Shown in pieces: positions 48,291 to 60,100 of a stretch of 64,000 nt of DNA. Source of the DNA: Nymphaea colorata (taxonomy: Eukaryota; Streptophyta; Magnoliopsida; Nymphaeales; Nymphaeaceae); NCBI RefSeq assembly GCF_008831285.2, contig NC_045142.1:12042716-12106715 (forward strand). The letters run 5' to 3'. Under the pieces are notes generated by a model that worked only from the letters and a program-made list of their open reading frames with translations, did no database searches and was not told the origin of the DNA. Each line of letters opens with the position of its first letter. Positions within the stretch are counted from its first letter, which is position 1. The position numbers and the translations under genes are program-made.

Positions 48291-49776
48291 TCTTGAATAT
48301 TGCTTTGTTTTAAGGTATTATCCATGCATAGTTATCTATATGTAAATGCATGGTGAGAATGAGAGTGTGGTTTGGGGACTCTTTTATTTTCATGTTGATT
48401 TTTTAAGTTGAGGCTTGTCCAACCTGAAAAAAACCCTCACGAATATGTATATGTTAATATGTATTTGCATGTCATCTGGCGTTAGTTTCATTTCTAATCA
48501 TTCTATTAGGAACTATAATGAACATTTTATCGTGTGGTTTAGTTTTCTTCCATACCCAACGGTAGAAGAAACATATTCCCTTATAACAAACTAAGTAACT
48601 ATGTTTTATATTCATATACCAAAAATATTTGAAATCATGTTTTCCAAAATATTTTCGAAAAACTCTTTCTAATATGACTTTGGAAACTTAGCTTGGACTC
48701 TTACATGAGTTCAAGTTCCCCTGTGGCCTACATCAAACTTGAAGTCTGTTATTATTTTTCATTTCTTGATTTCTATCTCATGAAAACACATATGTATGTA
48801 CATGTTGTATACATATATATGCACATGATTATTCTCTTTATCTTTATCTCTCTATGCTTCCACATTCTATTTTATAAATTTTCATGTGCACATGAGTGCG
48901 TATATACATGCATTCTATTTCCTCTCTTTCGAATATTTTATTTCTTTTTTTAAGACAAATATCTTCCCTTGCAAAAATTCTTATACATATACATGTATAC
49001 GTATATGTATTTATCTTTTCCTCTAAAAATCTTTCTTCCTATTCAAATCAATATCATTTTTTACAAATTTTTATATATGTACATATGTAATGACATGTAC
49101 ATGTATATGTACATCATTTTCTATTTCTCTTTCTTTTTATGAGAGTATTTCATCTTTTTCATTTTTTGAACATTTTTCTCTCAAGATCTTTTCATTTGCC
49201 GACTTCATCAAGACCAAAACTTAAGCAATAACCCAATATTGGATTCATAGTTGATGGTCTACAACCCCAATCTATTTTCAAAAACTTTTCCTTGTTATTT
49301 ATAATATTTATTACAAAATCTTAGATGTATGTCATGGTATGAATGCTTTTAAATGAATGTTGTGATAGGAATGCTTTAATCATATAGGATCAATGCATCC
49401 ATGCATTCCACTCACTCAACATCACTTATGATCACAAGCACCACTCCAAATAACTTAAGCAAGATGAGATGGAGCTCTACCTAGGTAGTAACCAAATTAG
49501 AGTCAAACCTCAAACTTATTAAAGTCTTAAGAGAACACTAAAGTGACTTTAAAAATGATTTCTCAGGTTTTCCAAATGATATTTCCCAATTTTGGTTTTC
49601 TCCAAAATGTTTCGTATCGATGGGCGAGTCCATTTCTCTTCAATTTTCAAAATAAACCTTATTTTTCTAGAACACTCCAAAAACCAAACCACCAAAATTT
49701 TGGAGATTCAAACACCCCCGCATTCCTCTTGTTTTTGGGGTTTTGGGATACATCAGAGCTTAGATAGGGTATGATA

Positions 49777-51671
49777 TACCTGCCAACTAAAGTGCTGTGA
49801 TCTCATATCGTTTACATTCCAGGAAGAATAGCACCCAAAGAATCAAACATGTCAGTGACCATTGAAAAGTTCAATTTTAAAAGATGTTTTTAGTGTGAAG
49901 TGGTTATGCACACCAAACACTAAATAATTAAAAACCAACTTACACTAGTGGGAAGAGCAGCTCAAACAAATATAATTGAAGGCATAAGTGAGATTCAATA
50001 ATGCCTCACTCCATTAGCACCTCATAATAAATATTTACGCTAGTTCCTTCAATTACAACTCAATAAAAAAAACACAAAAATGGAACACAAAATAAAGACC
50101 CTAAACTAGCTTGAGGCCTCAAGTGCACAATCTAAGAAGCTTTGAAGTTGTCAACAAGGAACTTGACGCTTGCACTCTCCTCTGGGCTAACCTTAAAAGG
50201 ACCTGTAAAAAACTCGCAAACCCTATCTAACACTCAAAATAAGTTAGTGAAGCAACAATAAGTAACACTACTTCTAAGAGGATAGAATTTATGCCAACTA
50301 GGAAAGAAAAATGCAGTGTTTCTGATACTACATCCATATCTAAGATGCATAATAAACCCAAGTTAAATAAATATGCACTTGTGACTACTCATCCAATTGA
50401 AGTTCTAACTAAACAGAATTTAGTTAAATACTTAAAAGTAATTTGATAAACTCTGACATAAAAAGGACGATTAATAAACTACCCATATATGCGTAACTAC
50501 ATAACTATCTTACTCTAGTGCTGAAAAAAAAAATCTGGGAAAGATTTTCAAGAGCCGTATGCTTGGATGGGCAAACGTCTCCAAATGTTATGAAATTTAA
50601 TACGGAGTTACTTAACATGAGCAGGGAACAAACCCAACTTGCAGAAGTGAAATCATGTATAGAAATCTTACAATCATGGATCTGGTTGCCACTTCGCACT
50701 CTGTGGATAGTGACATGTTACATCCATGCTCGTCAAATCATGTATAACGGACTCAGCGTGAATCTTGGCCAGGGCAGGCTTATAAACGATGAAGAAGCAG
50801 CAGTCTCTGCATTCAATCGAAAAAGGCACAGCTTCAAACCTTCTAGGTCTAAGGAAAACACAAGGGATAGGGATGTCAACAGATCTGATTGAAATCAGAT
50901 ATACTCGTAAACATATTTTCTTTCTATGATGTTCAGGTTGTTTGATTCCCCGCGGATATCAGGTCTGAGGGGATTCAAAAACCACGATAGCTGAAATCCA
51001 CAGTTTCAGCATCCACCCTCAGATCTCAAATCCATGCTATAGTGTACAAATCGTGGATTTGAAATCTGATTTTTGTGGGGAGTGGCAGGGTGGGCGGACT
51101 TCAGATCACACAGATATCTGATTGGCAGTAACCAAATGCGACTTCATATATTCAGTTCTGAATTTGGATTCAAATGCGAATGAAAAAAATGCATGCATAC
51201 GTAAAAGAATCCCATTTGAATCTAATTTTTAGATTATCTGAATCTGAATCTGAATCCGACTTTTAAACTGGATCCAAACCAAATTGCTATATTTTAAGAT
51301 AGAATTTTCATATATTTTATTTAAAACTATATGCAACCCAAAATTCAAACGCAGATCAAATATTTACTTAAATCAGAATATGAATCCAAATCCGATTGGA
51401 TGTCATTTTTTAAATCTGAATCCAAGCGAATTTACTGTTGCCCACAACCTGGTTAAAAATAAGAGACGACGTTATCATTTCGTAAAGCAATCTATATCAT
51501 AGAGGATTTGATGAGAAGCTGTTAAGAAGTGGTGGATGCCTTCTCTTAAAAAGCACAATCAGCGAGGTTGTGGGCAACAGTATTCCCTCTAAGGGGTCAA
51601 ATAAGAGAGTTCTTAGACCACGTCGAAAGCATCCAATTCAAGAGAAAGTCAAACAAAAAGGAAAAAGTACC
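49777..51671. other. Intergenic stretch with a possible orphan exon
   Basis: Apart from the possible exon at 50132-50202 and a TAGGGATGTCAAC element end at 50868, nothing is supported. After 50868, repeated AATCTGAAT / GGATTTGA words to about 51440 are the interior of a right-truncated MITE of the 40394-40737 type. A 124-codon plus-strand frame at 50518-50892 has no known motif and overlaps that MITE end. Confidence 0.45.
50132..50202 (-). pseudogene. Possible orphan terminal exon, unidentified
   Basis: On the minus strand a CAG acceptor after a T-run (TTTTTTACAG) leads into GPFKVSPEESASVKFLVDNF followed by KAS and a TAG stop at 50132-50134. The composition is protein-like and the acceptor is good, so this could be the last exon of a gene or a stranded fragment. 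I found no partner exon in the 3.5 kb upstream and do not recognise the family. Confidence 0.3.
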
Positions 51672-51840
51672 CCAAGGGGTTGTAGCGCACTGGCGCGGGA
51701 GAAGTGCTCCGTCAATTAAGAACTTGAGTCGAGACCTTGGGCGTCACCTGCCCGCTCCAAAAGCGCTCAGTCCCTGGCCCGTAAAAGGGCCCGAAGCAAG
51801 CTCAGTAACCCGGGGGGTGGTTACTAATAATAATAATAAT
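51672..51840 (+). mobile_element. tRNA-derived SINE-like sequence
   Basis: A box-A-like TAGCGCACTGG at 51683-51693 and a box-B-like GAGTCGAGACC at 51726-51736 are spaced as in an RNA polymerase III promoter of tRNA origin. The body is GC-rich, unlike the surroundings, and ends in a (TAA)n tail at about 51823-51840. The left border is a guess, and no target duplication is certain because another element starts at 51841. Confidence 0.55.
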
Positions 51841-51945
51841 CTATGTCACATGGGTGTAAGGCGTGAGTGCCAGCGGATGCAGGTGTTGATATGACAAATC
51901 CTAAAAGCTTGGGTGCAGGGAGCAGTGAGGGTATATATATCTATA

Positions 51946-52019
<74 letters not shown>
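51841..52019. mobile_element. CTATGTCAC-family element, left half with AT microsatellite
   Basis: Starts CTATGTCACATGGGTGTAAG directly after the SINE tail. It carries CTAAAAGCTTGGGTGCAGGG, the family subterminal motif, and then the AT run (about 51949-52019). No right inverted repeat follows, so only the left half is recognisable. Confidence 0.6.
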
Positions 52020-52022
<3 letters not shown>

Positions 52023-53780
52023 GGTTGTTTCTTAGCTTAATCTGTCCCTTTTGACTTTTATTACTGTAAATAAAGAAAACGAGAGAGAAAGAGAGAAAGG
52101 AGAAAATTTGAAAGTGAATAAATATAATACAATAACAAATATTTGCATTGAGAAGAGCAGGTGAAAGTAAAACAAACTTGCCCATTGCAATAATGATAGA
52201 ATCATAGTCTTCAACCCTAGTCTTAACCAACTCTAAAATTAAGAAGACGTTATATATTGCCACATTTTTTGCAAATATAGTAAACTTAAAGATAGTACTG
52301 CAAATGAAGGGGAGTTAGGAGCAATGCCCTTGATGACCTATTAGACATTATCCTCATGTTTTGTTCAATTTGTCACAGCATCTCAGAACAAGGAACATGG
52401 AAGTCACTTGAAAAATGTCAACTTCAAACTACAAGCTACACGGAGGAATTATTATGAAACTAAGCTGCAAGGTCCTTCAGTTCCATAGAAGGGAGGATAG
52501 GGGAGAGAAAAGTTTTGAAGAAAAGGAGCAAAGTAGAGAAAATAGACATGACAGAAAAAGAAGAAGAAAGAAAAGCAGCTCAGCTAAAGCGACAAGGAGA
52601 GGAAAAAGGAAGATTTAACGGAGGAGCTAACCTTCAGAGGAAAACTTTGTCATGGTCAATGCGCTCGCTCTCTTCCGTCTCGCAATTCTCTGTATTATTC
52701 TTGACTTGCAGTTCTAAAATTAGAGGTCATCGTAAAACATGGAGTCATCATGTTTATAGTCAAGCTGCCGTTTCTTCATTTAATTTGACTAGACATAGAA
52801 AAAAATTCTACATATTGATCAGGGATGAATTCTGCAGATTAATCAGGGGACGCATGTTTTTTCTGACGCCGAATAGTTCAACAGTGTAAAACCCTCAAGT
52901 CAAGTACTCTTCCCTTGCCAATCATAAGGCTCTTAAATGCTTTGGACATTAAGTGTACAACTTCGTATATTTGGACTATACACCTCATCCAACTTAGAGG
53001 ATTTAAGCCAACCCAAATTAGTCAGGTGCCTGCCATGGCACAACGAGATGACTTTTAACGTGTGACTTTACATAAGCATAAGCAAACTCAAAGTTTCGCA
53101 TCACAGAAAGCTTTCCCTCCTTATCATAAGAAAAGAAATTGAAATATTGAATCAGATACATAAGAAACCTAACAAGACAATAGGAGATAGAAACTACAAG
53201 ATTAAACTTAAGGTCCCTCTCTTTCTCTCTCATACACATACGTACAGAGACACCAATTAACTTCACAAACAATTGAAAAGAATAAATAATCAATATAAGG
53301 CGCTGGAATTTATCTGACTAGAGAATGCTTTAAATATTGTTATAGCACAAAAATTTGGCCACGAAAATAGATCTGGCACACTTGCTTCCTGCAATACGTC
53401 TGTGAGGGCATGAATGCAGATATATGCATGCATTGGATACATAAAAAAGGAGGCAATAATTGAATTCAAGGAAGCCGCCTCAGGTTATTCAATTATGTGC
53501 TCAAAAGAATAATATTACAAATGAATAATCTCATTTACTACAGAGCACAAGAACACAAAGCTTCACTGTTGGAGGGCAGGATTTCCCAGACTCCACCTAG
53601 ATTGCAAGGATCTTCTTTAGCAAACATTTGACTGAGTTACCTGAATGTATAACATCGGAAAGGTTCTTGAGATTTGTCCCCCAAATTTATTAGAATTTCC
53701 CCCAAAGTTTGGCAGATCTATCAACCTTTCTCCTTAAATCAGAGGCTGCCACCTTGCAAAGTGTATGTTTGGTTGTTGAA
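52020..53780. other. Intergenic stretch without a recognised gene
   Basis: This is the region downstream of the phosphatase stop codon. Lysine/glutamate-rich plus-strand frames at 52415-52889 come from purine-rich sequence and have no family match that I know. The 3' UTR of the phosphatase must lie just below 53781. Confidence 0.5.
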
Positions 53781-55503
53781 TTATTCAAATGAGCTTACAA
53801 CCTGTCCGACAATGACAGTGATGTCATCTAATTTGCCTCCTGCCAAATTGGAAAAGTTTACTTAGAAAGTTATATCTATGGATTGCCATGTACAAAGAAA
53901 GTGAAGAGAGAGATGCCTGTTAGTTTCCTTCCTAGAAGTTTCTGCCATATGGAAACATCAAAGCCCTGCATGAGATTAAAACATGTATAGAAGCAATTAT
54001 CTTTCCTTCAAACTAAAAACTAACATAAGGAAACTAGACATAGAGTTTGTAACTAAGGAAAAGGAAGACAACACCATGGAAAAAAAGAATAGCTTAAGTG
54101 CCTGCAGTTAACACACCATCCAAGAGTGAAGCTACAGAAATGGACACTAATTTCTCAGTTATGCACAAATAACAAACCTGGAAAGGACTATAGTCTCCAC
54201 CAATTGTGATGATAAAAAAAGGAACTAAGAGCGGTCGAACTCGACCTTTGAAAAATACCTGATCCCGGGCCTCCTTAGCATAAGGTGAGTCAAATTCAAC
54301 ATCTATTGAATGCTTGTTAGCTAGGCTGGCCAGAGCTGTTGCTACAGAAAAAGCAAAAAGTGATCAGAAAAAATAACGAGAACTATTGATCTTTCAGGCA
54401 CAGAAATCTTAAGAGAAAAGATTTACCAGCCTCTGAAGCATCTTTATGTGTAGAAGTTACTGATACAATTTCATGATCAAAAACATTGTCAAAAAGTCCA
54501 TCTGAGCCCATAACAATGGTGTCTCCTTCCATCACTTCCACATTACTGACCTGTTTTATATGGGGGGTTCAGGTTATCATGTCCAACAATAGTAGCCTCT
54601 TAGTATATATTCATAAAGCAGAGATATGGATATGTAAATTTATGTGCTTCTTATATAGGAAAGAAAGCCAAAAATAGGACATAAAGACATGTACACATGA
54701 TTAAATCTTGTTATTTCAAATAAAGAGGCTCCAAAATCATAAGAGATTAGTATGTCCCCATTTCATTACGTAATAATGTCTATGAGTAATGTAATAGTTG
54801 GAATCAGTTCAAAACTTTAAACTGGAAAGCAAGTCCCACTGAAATGTCACAGAACATGTGAACAAGAAAGAAGCAAATATTTAGTCCTATGTTGATAAGG
54901 GAAACAGGGAGGTCATTAAGGGTCTGTAAATTCCTGGTGGTTTGTATGTCTATCTTCTAGAAAAGAGTGAGTTGAAACCTAAGCCTCTTTTGGGAATAGT
55001 AAGTAGAGAAGAATGTATATCAACATGGCCTTCACTTTATGACTATCCAACCATATACCGTGTAACGTCCAGTGCCATGGGCCAACACTGGCCGTCCATG
55101 TGCAATGTGGAAGATACCTTCTGTGATCCATTGTCTAACAAGTAAAACTCATGTGCTATCATTCTTCTTCCTTTCCTTGGTCCTTTGTTCCATTATATTC
55201 CTACTAATTTCTCAAATTACAACATACTATCTGCCAATTCACCCTTATGCGAACAATCACCTAATGGTTCCTGAATAGACCAATCAAGATGATAAGCATA
55301 AAAAGATCCCTTCCCAGTCCTATTTCTATTAGTTTCTACTAGAGCAGCCCCTTTATTACCATTCTGTACAAATAGGCTAGTCAACCTATCATGCAGTGGA
55401 ACAGTTTTTAACCACTGCACCTTGAATACCAATATGCCATCAAAGGGTGAAGCAATAAAGGAAAGAGTCGCCTCTGTCTTGCAGTACACACCATATGTAT
55501 ATA

Positions 55504-55581
<78 letters not shown>

Positions 55582-57160
55582 TACAAATACAAATCTACCA
55601 GCTTATGGAGCAAACACATGCCACAGCATCTTCATAAGTTTGTCCAACAATCTCAGAACTCAACTGGAATGGACAATCAAAATAATGCTCCTGAGGAGTT
55701 GTTGAAAAGATCACTTTCCCTAGACAAGCAAAAGTAGACACAACAAGTTAGCACACATGAAGGCTTAAACAATAGAGAAAAGGAATACAGATTGTCTGTG
55801 ATTATCATATGTTTTTCTCGAGGTACCTTTCCGTATGATCCTGAGACCACAATCTCCAACATTTGCAATCCTAAGAATTCCACTCTTCTCTAGCATAGCA
55901 ACAATTCTGTCCAAACAATCCACAGAGCCATATAAAAAAGAAATCCTTGTAACAGACAAAAAATGTTAAAAGGTCATAGAACTAGTTCTTAGCATATCAC
56001 AGGAGTTACGACAAGGAAATTTCTAAAGAGAAAGAAAACCCAGGACATCTCAAGTTTTTACAATGAGCAGGATATTGAAATTAGAAGATCAGATACCTCT
56101 AAATCTCTAATGAAAGTGTGAAACAGAAAAGGAAAGAGAAGACGAAGAGTCATCAAGTTATTGGATAATATTAATACATGCAAAAGGTTTCACTTGTTAA
56201 AAATACCGATTGAAGAGGTAACTATGAGATAAAAGATGAACTGAGAGCCAGAATAAGTGCAAAAGAAACAGTAATGATAAGTACATCAATTGTTACCCTT
56301 CAAATACAAGCAAAGGTGTAATTTGAAGCCAATCAAGAAACCGGCATGCATATCATCTCATAACTCATAAGGTCTTTAAAACACACATACAGACATATAA
56401 AGAAAGAGAGACTCAAAAACATCAAATGTCAACTAACAATGAAAAGTACCATGTCCAAACAAAGTTAATAGGCAAATAGTATATTAATCTTTGTTACAAA
56501 TATTACCATTTCTTTCAAAAAAAGAAAGGAAAAAAAAAAGAAAAAGGTAAAGAATTCACAGTACCTAAAAAAATGCCAAAAGAAAAATATTGCATTTTAT
56601 CAGTGTCATGGATACCGCGAGATTTTTGGAAATCTCATGATATTACGAGCAAAATAAATAAAACAAAAAAAATAGAAAAAAAAGCGAGATTTTGAAAATC
56701 TTGCCAATTTTTTCAGAGATTTTAATATTTTGTTAAATTTTTGACTTTTTAAAGGTCTTTTAATATTTTTAATTTTTTTAAAACTTGTCGATATTTTCCC
56801 GACATTTACCTGAAAAGAACAACTTTGCTGAAAAATACCCAAGAAAACCCTCACCGAGATTTTCCTAAGAACGATATTTATGGCACTGTTTTAAAAAATT
56901 GTCGATATTTTCCCGACATGTACCTGAGAAGAACAACTTCGCTGAAAAATGCCCAAGAAAACCCTCACCAGGATTTTCCTAAGAACGATATTTGTGGCAA
57001 TATTTTATCACAGCTCCTTTTGTGTTTTTGGCATTTTTTTCAGAAATACTTTTTATATCTTTAAATTTTTTTGAGGTTTTTGAACATTTTAACTACTAAT
57101 TTGATATCATGTCAGAACTTTTGTGAGATAATTAGTAGACAAATCTAACTTTCACAAATT

Positions 57161-57199
<39 letters not shown>

Positions 57200-60100
57200 T
57201 TAACCTACTGGATAATACCCAAGAAAAACCAACACCGCTAAAATCCTAAGAAGGATAGTTGTACAATGTTATTAACTCAAACACTAAACATAAGAAAGAG
57301 AAAGGGACAGCTAAAATTAGTAGGTGACATATGACCTGGATAATTGAGATAAAATGAATCCAAGAATGGTAGCCACAAACATCAAATAAAAAAACTATTG
57401 GAAACTGTAGAAATAATAGAGGCACAAGAAACGAAGATCGAACACAGATGTAACGTGGAAAACCCTCAACTAGAGGGAAAAAACCACGGGTGAGGAGATC
57501 TGGTGCCCACTAGCCGCTAGACTCTCTCTCTCTTAGAAAACTTTATTAACTTGCAAGATTAGGGTTTACAATGGTATAAGTATGCCCAAACCAGGACTCA
57601 CTAGATCGAGTCCAAACCCGGACCCATACATCAAGATCCGTCAACACTCCCCCTCAAGTTGGGCATACATATCAAACATGCCCAACTTGGATACATTTAT
57701 CTCAAATGGAGTTACATGTAAAACTTTAGTCAGAATATCAGCAGTTTGATCTTCAGACTTCATGTATGGTAATGTTAACTCCCTGGCATCAATTTTTTCT
57801 CTGATGAAGTGACGGTCAATCTCAACATGCCTTGTTCGATCATGAAGCACTGGATTGTTAGCCAAGTTAATTGCAGACTTGTTATCACAATACATCTTCA
57901 TAGGCCCTTCAGTCTCTATCCCAATATCAGTCAGCAAGATCTTTAGCCATAACAACTCTGATACTCCAGTAGCAACAGCCTTATATTCAGCCTCTGCACT
58001 TGAGCGGGAACAAACATCTTGTCTTTTGCTTCTCCAAACAACTAGATTTCCCCCTAAGTAGATGCAGTACCCTGAAGTAGATCTTCTGGTGTCAACACAG
58101 CCTGCCCAGTCTGCATCAGAATACTCTTCAATTTCAATAGACCTTTGTTTCACATATAGAAGTCCTTTGTCGGGATTCTTCTTCAAGTAACACAGGATTC
58201 CATCTACAGCCTTCAAGTGTGCATCCGTAGGTGCATGCATAAACTGGCTCATCACATTTACAGCAAAGGTGATATCCGGTCTAGTCAGAGTGAGGTATAT
58301 CAATCTACCAACTAGATGTTGATATCTCCCTTTAGCTTCTTCACACAAAGGTTCTCAATCCTTGCTACCGAGTTTGTGCCCAGCATCCAGAGGAGTAGCG
58401 GCTGGTCTGCATCCCAATTTTCCTGTCTCCTTCAATAGATCCAAGGTATACTTCCTTTGATTAAGCACAAGAGTCGTACCTGATCTGGCAATTTCAATAC
58501 CAAGAAAATACTTTAGCTTGCCAAGGTCCTTGAGATCAAATTCAGTAGATAGTAAACCCTTTAATCTTGCTATCTCTTTTTCATCATCACTTGTAACAAT
58601 CATATCATCAACATAGACCAACAGTAGAGTAACTTTACCCTCCATCCTCTTTATAAACAGGGTATGATCTCCATTTCCTTGTTTATAGTCATGCTTCTTC
58701 ATAACAAGTCTGAGACGTTCAAACCATGCTCGAGGAGACTGTTTGGCCCATACAAGGCCTTCTTTAGTTTACAGCATTTTTCAGGTCTCTCAAAACCTGG
58801 GGGTATACACATATACACTTCCTCTTCGAGATCTCCATTGAGAAAGGCATTCTTAACATCGAGTTGGCACATCTCCCAACCCTTCAGCACTGCTAAAGAA
58901 ATAATAACTCTAACGGTCTTCATCTTCGCGACAGGAGCAAACGTCTCTAAGTAGTTGATCTCATATTTCTGACTGAACCCCTTGGCCACCAGACGTGCTT
59001 TGTACCTCTCAACATTCCCATATGGTTTGTACTTAATGGTGTAGACCCACTTTGACCCAACCAAATGAGTTGCTTCAGGAATCTCTACCACTTTCCACGT
59101 CTGATTTCTGTCTAAGGCTTCCATCTCTTCTTGCATAGCATGAGTCCACTTAGGGTCACTCTGAGCCTTTGTAACATTCCTGGGAATCATAGCCACAGAC
59201 AAGGAGGATACAAAACATTTGTATTCAGTGCTCAATCTAGAGTAAGACATAAAGTTACCAATAGGGTGTCGAGTACATGACCTGACACCCTTTCTCAGAG
59301 CAATGGGAAGATCCTCCTTTTCATTTTCTGTCTGATTTCTCTCTCAACAGGTTGCTTCTGAGCATGACTTGGGTCATCCAATGAAGAAGTAGGATTGGGA
59401 TTCGGAGTGGACTTCTCCCCATCAATCACCTTGTCAGTACAAAATCTTCTCCTAGAATACACCTGCCCAAACAGACGATTGCATTCTCTTTTTGTCTCCA
59501 TAGAACACTCCCCCTCCTTTTCCTGTTCATGTACCTCAATAGACGTCCCATCTTCTTCTTTTCCAAGCACCTCAACAGATGGATTTTCTTTGCGCCTGTA
59601 ATCCAAAAAATTTGTAAACTGAATTTCCTGATTTGGAGAATACTCTTCCTTAGACATTGACTTCTCCCCCTGAAGAGTATTCTCACCAAAATAAGACACA
59701 TGTTCCAAGAATGTGACATCCTTGGTAATGTGAACTCGACCAGTGGTGGGATCTAAACATTTATACCCCTTTTGAGTAGGAGAATACCCAATAAATATTC
59801 CCTTAATTGATTTGGGATCAAGTTTTTTCACATTCGGGTTGTGGTCATGAATGAAACACACACATCCAAAGACACGAGGAGGAAGGTGAAAAGGTTGGCT
59901 ACTCCCTGAAAGCATGGAGTAGGGTGTATGACCATTTAGCACTCGACTAGGCATGCGATTAATCAAATAGGCACTAATAATAACCGCATCTCCCCAATAA
60001 TATTTTGGAAGATTCTTTTGGAGCAATAAAGCTTTGGTGACATTAAGTAACTGACGGTTTTTCCTCTCAGCAACTCCATTTTGAGGGGGTGTATAACTAC

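Larger units (their letters stand above)
46803..49776 (+). mobile_element. Putative ~3-kb solo LTR
   Basis: The segment begins TGTTATCACCCCAAATTTTT, a start typical of large Ty3/gypsy LTRs, and appears to end near TAGGGTATGATA, the rough inverse of its start. A TATA box CTATAAATACCCCC sits at 47493-47506, followed after about 50 bases by leader-like sequence, TC-rich runs and AAGGTGAGTC at 47711. No internal coding region or second LTR is seen, so it would be a solo LTR. The target duplication could not be confirmed. Confidence 0.45.

Noticed and set aside
50518-50892. 124-codon plus-strand frame
   Set aside because: No recognisable motif, ends inside a MITE-like end at 50868, and no conserved context; insufficient for a gene call.
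58664-58954. Plus-strand 96-codon frame
   Set aside because: Antisense shadow of the copia reverse transcriptase.
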